A model generated the notes under the pieces. It had not been told where the DNA came from, searched no databases, and was given only the letters and a program-made list of their open reading frames with translations. The translations under genes were made by a program, and so were the position numbers. Below, one piece after another: positions 24,390-39,318 of a stretch of 64,000 nucleotides of DNA. Location: the NCBI RefSeq assembly GCF_910592395.1, contig NC_088310.1:26181491-26245490 (forward strand). Direction: 5' to 3'. The first letter of the stretch is position 1. The number at the start of each line of letters is the position of its first letter. The stretch comes from Lineus longissimus (taxonomy: Eukaryota > Nemertea > Pilidiophora > Heteronemertea > Lineidae).

Positions 24390-25305
24390 AAAATAGTCTC
24401 AATACAAATATATTGTATCCCAACTTTTGTTCTCGATTTAGACAAACCAGGACATTTAGCAGTTAAAGAGCTCCTAAGTCAATCACAGCTCAATGAGGGC
24501 TAACAAAATGGCAGCAATGAATATCTGACGTAGTTTGGCACAGTCTGTAGTTGGCCTCCTATCACTCTCCTTTATCAAATTCAAGCGCATGTCCTGAAAA
24601 GACAATTGTACGATAAATGAAACAACCACCAACGTCAAGTTAATCAACTAGCTGACCTAGTTAAAGTACTGATCCCGCTGTCAGTTACTCGAGGCCAGCT
24701 AAACTTTTAGAATTCAAATACTGTGCAACGCTAGGTAGTCAATGACCAGAACTTTGACTACCTCACATAGGTAGCAGGTCTGATCAAGTTACACGAACTC
24801 GCTGATAACTAGGGATATATTTTTTGTTTAACCAACTACGACCATGTCCCCTAACAGCGCACATCAGCCAACTTGTGACCACCAATTAGATCCCCATGTA
24901 GCTCCGGATGAGTAGTGACTGATATCAACCTCTGACACTAAGGTGACATGTGAACTTACTGTGCGGTTTCTTCTGAATGACTTTACTGAAATACTTCGGT
25001 GGTATGCACCCCATGTCTCCTTCTCCCGGGCTAAGTATGACGTTGTTGGCAGACAAACTGAATGGTATACCATCTGGAAAACCAAGGGTTATGCTCTATT
25101 AAACTTCAACTGCTTATATATCAGGTCGACAAGGACATCAATTGATTGCGCAAAAATTCTTGCTTCCTACTCTGGTTTTCGAAAGATTGAGGTTTGAGCT
25201 CTCACAAAATATTTCAGCCATCTGGAGTCTGGAATTCGTCTTAGCTGCAGGACTTGTTCTTTTAATGAAATGAGAAGGACACTTTCCATCACAATGGAAC
25301 GAATC

Positions 25306-26954
25306 TTAGACATCCATACCTGAGATTGCTTTCTGTATGTCAAGGAATATAATGATTTGACAATTTTGTCTCATCCCTACAAAGACAAAAGTAAAAAGAT
25401 AAGTCTGAATTACAGAAGATCTTGCTGATGTGTTGTAAACATGTGAGCAAAAGTGTAGTCTAAAAGATCTTTTTGGTAGAAGATGATTTTCCCAGGGATT
25501 TATAAAGCCTGTGAATGCTGGGTGTGCATGTAATGCAGAGTGACAAGAGTTGCAGGAGAACATTCAATAGACCACCTCCATATTGATAGATTGACATTCT
25601 GAACTTCAAGAGGTATTCTCTCCTGGTCATAAGGGGACAAAGTCACAACAAACAGGGAGAATGAGATCACTCTAAGTGAAAGAAACAACTAATTTCTAGA
25701 GTTAAAAGACACTTCCTTCTCAAGGCATACAAAATAGGGAACATTAGAATGTGATAACCTTACCACTGATGACTCCGTCCTCACCCGGCTCACCTGGGGC
25801 AAAATGAATGTGAGTTCTGTTCATTCGCTTTAGGCCCTGAAAAACAGTATCAAACATGAGAACATTTTGTTCTTTGCTACATTTAATTACTGACATCTAA
25901 CACTCTCTATCCACTGTCAACTGAAACCTGTACAAGCTTTAAGCATCAATGGCTTTATAAAGCGTTTTCATATCTACTCTAGCATATTTTCAGGTGTTTT
26001 TTCCTTAATTCGCAGAACAAGGAAGGTCCTTACAGATTTGAAAGAAAAATCTCATTACCTGTGATTTTATCAGATTCCAACATTTAGAGTATGTTCCGTG
26101 GATTACCTCAGGAAAAAGGGATGGATCTGTGATGGGTGTCAAATCAAGATCAGGAACCTGCAATTGAAGTACAGTGAGACAATAAACGAGGACTGGCAAT
26201 TAAAGTTCCCAATCACACAAGACAAATTAACAACATTTGCTATTCCTAAGAGTGTCCAGAATAGAGAGGTACAGTAATTTTTGGCACGAACCTACCTGGA
26301 AAGAGTGCCCCTGGTTGGCTCGTATTACTAATCTGCCTGTGTCTTTATTCTCCTGCATCATGAAGCGTTGTTTATCATTAACCTCCACAACCCGCTGAAC
26401 ATCTTCAATGGTGTATCCATCCTTGGATAGCCAAGACTTCTGCAGGATCTCATCAATGTAGATAAAGCCACCTAAAGGTACAAATGAAATCTGATACTGT
26501 CCCTATATTAACAACTTTTGTTATTTAACCAGGAACTTGAAGTTTGCCACTGCACTTCATTGCAAGATGACTTAAATTGTCTCTGTGTAACATGTAACAT
26601 TTCTTATCAAAGGATAAGACTGGAGGATTAGCTATAGGTCATGATAGCATTTTCACTGCCCCTTTCACGCATGTACAGGCCACTCTACTAAAGCTACTGA
26701 GGTAATCTCTGATTCTCTTGATATGAATAAGTGATGGAGATAATCTATGCCGCGTGTCTCAATAATAATCTGGGCAAACCCTTGGACAAGAATTATATAC
26801 CTGGCTGCACCCTGAACCCCATTTCCAAGGCCTTGTGTCTTAATATTCTAGACAAACCCTTGGACAAGAAGACATCAGACTTTTCTCTCCTGCCACCGGT
26901 AGCTCTATCACCTCCTCTATAGCGTCTTCCTCTTGCACCGCCATCACGCGACAT
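25306..26954 (-). CDS. TRPT1: tRNA 2'-phosphotransferase (KptA/Tpt1 family)
   Basis: Five exons on the minus strand: 26954-26801, 26471-26296, 26157-26059, 25836-25764 and 25376-25306, all phase-compatible, 190 residues. The enzyme removes the splice-junction 2'-phosphate from ligated tRNA with NAD+, forming ADP-ribose cyclic phosphate. After a basic RGG-like head, family motifs appear in order: LSKGLSRILRHKALEMGF (catalytic Arg), GGFIYIDEIL, RLVIRANQGHSFQV (catalytic His), EVIHGTYSKCWNLI, RMNRTHIHFAPG and GVISGMR (second catalytic Arg). The chain then ends ...DIQKAISGMDV. Animal TRPT1 normally continues with a FFRSANGVILTPG-type segment and is about 250 residues. I could not find that segment downstream, so either a further exon was missed (GT at SG|GTATGG is usable) or the C-terminus is truncated. 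The start is head-to-head with GNMT, 1.0 kb apart. Confidence 0.9.
26743..26792 (-). pseudogene. Decayed partial copy of TRPT1 exon 1
   Basis: Directly inside intron 1, 9 bp past the donor, the minus strand reads TTCTTGTCCAAGGGTTTGCC and on to TTGAGACACGCGGC. This repeats the exon 1 segment at about 26828-26870 (TTCTTGTCCAAGGGTTTGTC...TTAAGACACAAGGC). The first 18 nt are identical and the rest is diverged with small indels. Translation gives LSKGLPRLLLRHAA then a stop, against LSKGLSRILRHKAL in the real exon. The two lie about 79 bp apart, suggesting an old local tandem duplication. Confidence 0.75.
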
Positions 26955-27935
26955 TTTGGTTTCGATCAAAGTCTTGGGGTCTGTAAACATAGAAATGCAT
27001 GGAACAATAGGCATGAAATAAACATGCAGGATGAAAGTTCTGACTGAGACGAGAATACCGAGAATCAGAGAAAGGGCCAGGGAAAAAGTCACAACCTTGT
27101 CTCTCAGTCTCAACATATTAAATTTGTTAATTTGTGAAATGATTTGACCTTGACATTGCTTCATTACTTGATCTCAGTTGATAAAAATGTGAATGACTGT
27201 GATGGATTAATGTAAAATATAAATCCTCCGAGCCAGTTTAGGTGGAGAGGTCATCCGTCACTAAATGAGGAACTCACAATCAACCATCAACCCTGATGGA
27301 GACAGTTTTCAGTTCCAATAATTAAAACTGGTGGCAGCACCGTAGGATGGCAATTTTTTAGATTATTGAGTAGAAATCAGTTCAGAAAACGTTTCCTCAC
27401 CTAACAATTCGACAAAACCTCAAAAAAGGGTTTCATAGAAAACGTGTGTTACATTACACTTACCAACTGATTCGAGACTTGACTGAAATGTATAAAGTTT
27501 CTAGCCAGAAATAGGAAATTATCAACTGATTGTGAAATTAATGCACTGCTGCCGACTATTGGCAGAAGGTGAAATCAACCCATAAAGCTAAACTTTAGCA
27601 ACCAGTTAGTATTTTTTGTCCCTTGAAATATTGAAATAGGCTTTAATTCCAATCTGTTGTTGAATCATTAGAACTGTCTATCACCCAAAACTTATGAAAT
27701 GACCTATTTTTGATTTTTATTTTAAATGATTTTTCAAATAGGCCTATGTGTATCGATTCTTAGAATCAAAGACTGAACACACATGTACACAAACGCACGT
27801 GTACAAAAAGGTGACAACACATCTGATCAAAAATAGTTGGCAAATGGCCCAAATTGATAGATGTGATAAGGTTATAGGGACGTGCATAACAATACACTCC
27901 TCCGTTGTCCAGTCTGGGACATCAAATCAGTAGAC
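26955..27935. promoter_or_regulatory. Divergent TRPT1/GNMT intergenic region
   Basis: 981 bp separate the two start codons, which point away from each other. It must contain both promoters unless one has a distant first exon. No TATA box or strong motif was identified; the sequence is AT-rich. Confidence 0.5.
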
Positions 27936-30379
27936 ATGGTTGACAGTGTTTATCGTACCCGTTCTTTGGGAGTTGCTGCAGAAGGTTTGCCAGATCAGTA
28001 TGCAGATGGTAAGGCAGCTAAAGTATGGGAGTTGTACATTGGATGCAAGAATGAGAGAACGTCGGCTTACAAAAGCTGGTTGTGTGGACTACTAACTGGC
28101 AGGGGATGTAAAAATCTTCTGGATGTCGCCTGTGGAACAGGGTAGGCTATTAAGTTGACACTTTTAGTCCAGTTGACACTTGAGTTAGAGTTGCCATGAA
28201 TGATGCAATAATATTGTGACATTCAATTCATGCCATGCATGTGGCCACACCCAATTTTCCCTTGTAAAGTTGTATAAATAAAAAGATCAGTTTTGTAGTA
28301 TAAGTTGTCAGCGTTTCATGTTCAGATGGAGGGGGTCAAACTCAATCTAATAGCATTGTTCAGAAACACGATTTGGACTATTCAAATAACTAGTCTCGTG
28401 TCTTTTCCTTATCATGTCTTCCTTACTCCTTTTGCCTTCTCATTTCAGTGTGGACTCGCAGATGTTGGTTGATGAAGGATGCTTTAGCGTCTTCAGCACA
28501 GATGCCAGTGACAAGATGTTAAAATACGCCCTGAAGGAGCGATGGAATCGCAGAAAGGAACCAAATTATGATGCGTGGGGTATGTCAATGTCATCATTAT
28601 GCATATGTAACTTATGTTTATGATAAACTGATAATTGCATTACCTTCTTCTCAAATTGTTTTGACGCCCAGACAACCTCGCCAGATCATCTAATAACAAT
28701 TGATAATAGTAAGCTGGGGCAGATCGAACGTAATGTTCTTCTTGGCTGATCTATCCTGTGAGGGTTTCCTCTAGGTGTACAAGTATAAAAATGCCTCTCT
28801 TTCATGTTCCAATTCCTCTTTCAGTCATAGAGGAAGCTAACTGGCTAAGCCTGGTGGCAGATCTAGAAGAGTATAAGAAGCCTCCTGGTGGTTTTGATGC
28901 AGTCCTCTGTATGGGAAACTCATTTGCTCACTTGCCAGATTTCGAAGGCAACTTAATCAAACAGAAAATAGCATTGGAAAACTTCTACGCTATGGTGAAG
29001 CCTGGCGGCATTCTTGTCATCGACCATCGGAATTATGATGCCATTTTAGATTTGGGAGAAGTACCAAAAGGAAAAAATGTTTATTATAGTGTAAGTGTCA
29101 ATTAATCTGTAATATTTTCACTTTTAGGGGTAAAAATGATATTCTACGTCTAGTATTGGTTTCATCACTTGTCAGTCAAAGGGGCCATAATGTATGTATG
29201 CACCTAGGGGAAGAGGGTTGGTGCAAAGAGCATAGAAGGTGTATGGAGGAGGAGCGTATATACACAGATGTGTATGTGTACAGGCGAGGGGTTTGCCGGA
29301 TTGTACTTGGTGCACACTGGGGACTGGGTCCGAAGATCTGTGGTTAGCTAATACATACATTTATGGACGGCCCCATACCAGTCTGTTCCAGTCTAATCAA
29401 AAGTTGACAAATCTGTTCTCCTTTGGCAACTTCTATGTTCGAAAACAAAGATAATACTATGGTGGCCATTGATAAGTTTGTGATAAGGTTTAATGTGGTG
29501 ACAATCGTTTGACCCAAATAGACGTCTTAACTCTGGTTTGGAATCTTGACAGCTAATGTAAACACAGTTTATTATGACCTAGACTCAAGGTTCGACAGAG
29601 TTCATTGCATTTAAAGTGGTCAAATACTCAAAACTTACCTCAACTAGTGTCGACTGGTTGAGTTTGGTTTTGGAAAAAGGATTCCTTGTTTCACTTTCAC
29701 TAAGGTACAATTAAAGATACAACCATATTGTTTTGTTTTGCAGGGTGATTTCATTCATGGCATCAAATGCTCAAATTTGTATGTGAATTCTCGACCAACC
29801 CTTACTACACTCGACTATGATCTGGACATAAAAAGTATCGTCAAGAGTCATAAAGAATTTCAACATCTTGATGAAGAATCATTACGAAGGTAGTTTAATG
29901 TAGTGGCCTCTTTGGCCTTGCATTCATCAGCTTTTCCAACTTCACAAATCATCTCTCCTGTAAAGGAGGGGTCTACAGTGAAAATCACCCAGGCATCACT
30001 AGTCTTTGGTTAGAATTATGCTTGGATGCATCCTACCAACTAAGTGTTCAAATCAGTTTCTAGTTCAGATCCTGAAGTGCCTTCTATACAGGAATTCCAA
30101 CTAAAAGTGTCAGACCGAAGTCACTTTTTCAAACTTGCCCCACATTATCTGCAGGTTTTAATGGCTAAGTCATCGTTATTTCATTGTTGTTTCAGTCATT
30201 CCCAGTTCCGTCTTTCCTACTATCCTCACCGTCTCAAGGATTTCTCCGGACTTCTAAAGGAGTGTTTTGGAGAAACTTGCAAGCACGAAGTCTTTGGTGA
30301 TTTTGCACCTTACGACGAGAAGGAGACACCTGCGTACTATATCCACGTGGTCGAGAAGCTGAAAACCACCAAAAGTTAA
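27936..30379 (+). CDS. GNMT: Glycine N-methyltransferase
   Basis: Five exons: 27936-28141, 28449-28579, 28825-29090, 29744-29889 and 30196-30379; phases agree throughout and give 310 residues (about 295 in vertebrates). The cytosolic enzyme moves the methyl group of S-adenosylmethionine to glycine, making sarcosine, and buffers the SAM/SAH ratio. Visible family features: start [20 protein letters not shown], which forms the N-terminal arm of the tetramer; SAM motif [21 protein letters not shown] across the exon 1-2 junction; [62 protein letters not shown]; and the C-terminal [13 protein letters not shown] and YIHVVEKLK. The extra length is mostly in the region around [17 protein letters not shown] before exon 5. 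All catalytic landmarks I know of are intact. Confidence 0.97.
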
Positions 30380-30851
30380 GGGTTTTCTCTGACATTCTTC
30401 CAGTCAAAACGCTTCCCCCTTAGCTGATTACTTTGGCTCCTGGCCTTAGGGCAAGGACAGAAAGTTGATTTTTGAGCTAGTCTTGGACCGGATACAAATA
30501 AATGACCTCATGGTTTAAGCTGAAATCAGCATTCAGTTAGCAAGTTCTCTCTTGGTATCAATCAAAGCTGGCTTAGTTGTGTAATTTTTTTGCTTGCTAA
30601 GGAAGGTGTTTGACATTATTTGATGTATATAATGTTTAGAGGGTGCTTTAACCAACCTTAGGCCAATATCAGGGCAACCACATCGGCACATTATGTTTTA
30701 CTATCGATGGTGGCTGAATCTTTACAATTCTGGAGACGGTGTAGTTGAGAGACATGTAAACATGTTTACTTCTTGGTGTACAAATACATTTGGGTAATTT
30801 TAAAATGTCACTTTGAAATGTATTTTTGTAAATCACAAAATCATCTGAAAG

Positions 30852-30857
30852 AATAAA
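30852..30857 (+). terminator. AATAAA polyadenylation signal of GNMT
   Basis: AATAAA in AGAATAAATAATGG, about 470 bp after the GNMT stop. A nearer AATAAA-like site (ACAAATAAATGAC) lies around 30496. Confidence 0.5.
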
Positions 30858-31079
30858 TAATGGTATTTGTTGATGATTGAAGACATTTTGTAGACCCACT
30901 TTTGTTATGAGAACCATCAAAGGATTGGAATTAGAATCATTGTTGCTGGAGTAACCCTCAAGGCACCAAAGCATACATATCAAATGCATGAACTGGAGTC
31001 TGAATGTCAGTCCTTGTACATGTACATGTATCGGAGGATGTTCCACTCTTCCATCAGCTGTCTTGTTAGTCTTTTAATT

Positions 31080-31545
31080 AACAAAAGACCAGGCAGGAAT
31101 CCAGACAGACTGTATCACAACCTTCCTTTTATGACAGCCACTGGCACAATCTCCCTTTGATGTTGACCAAATGTACAACCTGCAGACTGTCACAACCTAC
31201 CTTAACTACTGCACTGCTGACCATTGCAAAACTTTCCACTACCATGATTACAGAGTGACGCAACCTGCCGCCCCTGCAGACTGTTGCAACCTGCCAACAC
31301 TGGAGATTGGGTCACAGTACACTTGAAGACCACTGCACATCTTGTCAACATAGTAGACCATGTTTCACGAGTTGCCTCCACTACGATGACTATAGACACC
31401 GACATAACCTGCCAGCCCTGGCAAGTTATGGGGTCTGCATCTGTTGACATAAACGTCTTGACTGTAGGAAACATCAAAGAGAGACCCCAAAAGTCTGCCA
31501 TTCTGTTCCCTCACAACACTGCTCCACCAATCGGGGGCTGATCAA
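31080..31545. repeat. Degenerate GACTGTCACAACC-type repeats
   Basis: Irregularly spaced variants of ACTGTCACAACCT (near 31109, 31186, 31253, 31279 and 31405) in the GNMT 3' flank. They resemble the core of the minisatellite at 41.9-44.7 kb. The array is too diverged to give a reliable period. Confidence 0.5.
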
Positions 31546-32799
31546 GTGGCAAGATCATCTAGTCTGGGGAGCTATTAAAATACATTGTACATGTATAGAA
31601 GGTTCGTACCTGAACCTATCCTCCTCACTCCAGCAACTTTCCAAAAAGCAAATAATCATTTTACCTTGAATTGCCCACAAACAAATCAACTTCTAAAATG
31701 TTATAAGTTGTTTTTTCAACAAATTTATTTACAAGTACATGTATATTACAAAAAACTATAGTTTGTTCTGCAATTAAACTCTTCAAATAGTGGACCGGGA
31801 ACATCGAAGTGATTTCCTTGAGATTTTTAAAATCAAAAAGTCAAAATTGAATATGTAACATTAAGTTTAACTCACAGCGCGTAAGATTACCTAATATGAA
31901 TGGATATCAAAGTGCTAACCTAATACAATGGACTGATTATTTCGTGTAAATCTATACACTACAGATAAATGCACAAAGATATACTATGATATGTAGAATA
32001 ATATGCAGAATATGCAGTATATGAGGCCATTACAATCAAATTCAAACCATTGCTGGTGTTCTTCTTATATGCACATGTGCGTATACGTGAAAAGCACTGG
32101 TTAATGAATGTTGTTATATAATCCGAATAAAAGTCATACCACTTTACCAGTAAGATCTTTTGCCATGTAATGTAAGCATCGCCTTTGATAACAACCAGTT
32201 AAAGACCAGCAAATGGCCTGACCTACAAATGATACACCCTCTCACTAACACCACCAAACGCATTCTGATTTCATGGAGACGTTTGGCTCAACAAGAACAT
32301 AAATGTTTTGCCCCCCTCTCCACCAATGAATTTTTCACACAGGAGGAAAAAATCAGCTTTAGCCTTGAGCAGCAAGACTACAGCCATAAAATTTTATCAC
32401 CGCCAGTAAATAAAAGCCATAAATTGATCTATATCAGCACATAAGTAAATATCAACAGCATGTTATGAAATATTATCAAATAGTTTCAAAAAACGGGGAG
32501 AAAAAATGATGATATAGTTTTAGATGATTGTAATAGATTTCAAAAGGCACCAATAACTTCACATAGGAAAACTTTCTTCTTTGTCTACATCAGGCACTAG
32601 CACAGGGATTTCTCCCACACCCATCAACAAAACAGACGGTTTACTTTGGACAACGCCTCAATTTGTTGGACAGTGGGTCAGAAAATTGAGTGTCCTATTC
32701 AAGCCCTTTTAAAGATGTTTTCCAGTTCCAGTTTCCAATTGTCTCTGCTAATTTTTGATCCGAGAATATCAATGCAACCTCTCGAGAAGCAGGCAGAAA
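31546..32799. other. CCDC85 3' UTR and flank, no other gene
   Basis: Downstream of the CCDC85 stop on the minus strand. TTTATT at about 31725 would read AATAAA on that strand and could end the transcript. No other coding signal was seen. Confidence 0.5.
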
Positions 32800-36989
<4,190 letters not shown>

Positions 36990-37556
36990 ATGGAAGAAGA
37001 CCCCGATGATGAGAGATCAGCAAAGGCTTATGCAGCCAGTGTCTATTGTCGTAAGGGTGTCACAAGCAAGATTGGTCTTTGGCAACAAAAGGCAGATGAA
37101 CATTTGGAAAAACAGATGATCAATCCATTCTCAGGTTTGGAAGGTGCATCACATCGTGCCAAGCTGAGCAAATACGATGCCAATTATGGCCTCCCTGTTG
37201 CAGGTTCTTTGACAGAACGTCGCGGAAAACAAGCTGGAGCACAAATCAGCTGTGAAATTGTTGAGCTTTGTCAGATAATCGCCACCATTGGTCAACGGGT
37301 TGAAGAATCTATGTGGATGGTAATGTTTGCTCCGCTATTTGAACATTATACTCGTGTTTCCAACAAGCTTGTTGGGATTCTCATGAGAGCAAAGAAGCAG
37401 AAGTATGTGCATTTTGAGGGTGAGATGTTGTATCAAGGCCGTGATGATGATGTTGTGATCACCCTTTATAAAGACCCTCAGACATTCGATCCAAGCCTGA
37501 TATATAATCCGGATGATGAGTTGGTCAAGAAATATGGAAAACACAGGCTCTGTTAA
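36990..37556 (+). CDS. ABRA: Actin-binding Rho-activating protein (STARS/costars family)
   Basis: One uninterrupted coding exon of 188 residues starting at AGCAAGATGG. Residues about 30-90 carry the actin-binding ABRA signature WQQKADEHLEKQMINPFSG...YGLPVAGSLTERRGKQA. Residues about 90-170 form the costars winged-helix domain: EIVELCQIIATIGQRVEE, MFAPLFEHYTRVSNKLVGIL, RAKKQKYVHFEGEMLYQGRD and DVVITLYKD. Vertebrate ABRA (STARS) is about 375-380 residues; this short form keeps only the conserved C-terminal half. In muscle the protein binds actin and promotes Rho and MRTF/SRF signalling; that role is carried over from the family. An untranslated upstream exon is possible. AATAAA sites follow at 37900 and about 38345. 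Confidence 0.95.
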   Translation: MEEDPDDERSAKAYAASVYCRKGVTSKIGLWQQKADEHLEKQMINPFSGLEGASHRAKLSKYDANYGLPVAGSLTERRGKQAGAQISCEIVELCQIIATIGQRVEESMWMVMFAPLFEHYTRVSNKLVGILMRAKKQKYVHFEGEMLYQGRDDDVVITLYKDPQTFDPSLIYNPDDELVKKYGKHRLC

Positions 37557-37899
37557 ACCTTTGATGGCTACAGTCTCTTCATATTGTCCCTTGTGTGGCA
37601 GTACTAAAACTTGGCCAGATTAAATGCAAGCAATACTTGGATAGAATTTTGTTGAGAGGCTTTAGTTCTGTTTTTGGTTATTATGTTGTTTGTTTCACTA
37701 TTTATATGTTGAGCTATGTCAGTGCCAAATATTTTTCTTCTTGTGTATTTTCCGTATATGACTTATAACAGTCCCTAAGCTGCCCTTCATCTTTTGAGCT
37801 ATAACTTAACTCTGGTCTGATGGCAGTAACTTTTGGAGCTTTTAAAGTATTAAGACTGGATTAATTGTGTATTTGAATGGAACCAGCACCAGGATACCA

Positions 37900-37905
37900 A
37901 ATAAA
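37900..37905 (+). terminator. AATAAA polyadenylation signal of the ABRA-like gene
   Basis: AATAAA in CCAAATAAAAATGTG, about 345 bp after the stop codon. A second site at about 38345 (GATGAATAAAGG) may give a longer 3' end. Confidence 0.5.
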
Positions 37906-38392
37906 AATGTGAGCTAAAAACTTTATAACACTGTGAATTTATATGATATTTAGGAAGAACTTCTTTGTAATTTTGTGTATTTAGCCTTGTCTAGTTCTTT
38001 GATACATGTCTGGAGCATATTGCTCATAATGGACTCAGTTTCTCAGAAACACAATATGCAATCAACGACGTGTCCATTGCTGTGTTGTAACATTTTCATT
38101 GTAAACACTATTATGCAATTTGTACTAACGACACAATATGCAATCATAATTTCAATCGTCAGGTGTGCTCAAGTTACACTTTTTAGTGCGACAATACGTT
38201 TTATACTAAGAAACACACTATGCAATCGATGTCCGCAGTTGTACTGAGAACCTTGTACCATTTTACTTTGTAGGCCTACTGCTGAATGTTCTATGATAAT
38301 TATGCATTTTATGAATGAGGATGTATTTCAAAAGGTGCTTTGATGAATAAAGGATTGTCATCAGTGAATTTCCTTGTTTTCTCTAATATCTG

Positions 38393-38411
38393 CCCCCCCC
38401 CCCCCCCCCCC
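38393..38411 (+). repeat. Poly-C tract (19 bp)
   Basis: Homopolymer C run just after the second possible polyadenylation site of the ABRA-like gene. Confidence 0.95.
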
Positions 38412-38904
38412 ATACGTATAGTCCTGTTATAGGGTGAGCCATACAGAGAGGGTTTATCTGGGTAGCTTTCTATAAAGTTTTAGCTCCAAGTACAGGAGAA
38501 CTGTGTGGCTGATACCAATGTCTTACGTGCTCATACAAAACAGTCTTTATCACCTAACTTCGCCTCGGGTCAAAGATCCCCGTTTGTTGCCGTTGCCCGT
38601 TTACTGTGTCTTCGGTACGGAATGGAGGAGATTCCGGCAAGACTGGAGCGACAACAACAACGAAAAAAGGTTTCGAGACGTTCAAATTATCCTGATTAAA
38701 TATTGCTAATATAAGCATAACAAATGGTATTTATGATATGGAACCTTATCAAACAGTTTCCAGATACAATGTAGATTGCAAAGATGTCAATTATATAACC
38801 CCAAGTTGGCTTATTCGTCCTAAAAATGTCCACAAACTTCAACTAAAATTCTATGTCGAATTGCACACACTGACACACTCTCAGTGACACACACTGAACA
38901 GTGA

Positions 38905-39084
38905 ACACTATAGTAGTATAGATTCATGCACTTGATTGGGAACAACGTTTACATAGTAGTGTTGGCCGTCGTCACGTCACGATACATTACAGCTCTGACG
39001 GTTTTACATTACTGTAACGTGACGTGACGCAACGTCTTCGTAAACGTTGTTTCCAATTAAGTGCATGAATCTATTCTATAGTGT
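38905..39084. mobile_element. 180-bp foldback element (MITE-like)
   Basis: The ends are inverted copies of each other. ACACTATAG...ATAGATTCATGCACTT...AACAACGTTTAC on the left matches, as reverse complement, GTAAACGTTG...AAGTGCATGAATCTAT...CTATAGTGT on the right, about 46 bp per arm with a few mismatches and one 2-bp gap. Inner stretches (CGTCACGTCACG and CGTGACGTGACG) also pair, so almost the whole element folds into one hairpin. No coding capacity. A clear target-site duplication was not found. It lies 235 bp upstream of the kelch-like start codon. Confidence 0.85.
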
Positions 39085-39318
39085 GTGTATGTCCAGGTGG
39101 CTGGTCGAATATGGATGCATTGCATAGCATATGATGATGTTGGTGTATCAACCATATGTTATCTGAGACTGTGATGTCGTCATTCATGTTCTGAGTTTAT
39201 TATAGTGCTCATCCTCTAAAAAGTAAACTTATCTTCTGTTCTGTATCATTTTTCAGGTGGCTTGGCAGGTTAGACTGAATAAAAGCGCCACCTAACAGAG
39301 CAGAGAGAACTTCAAATC

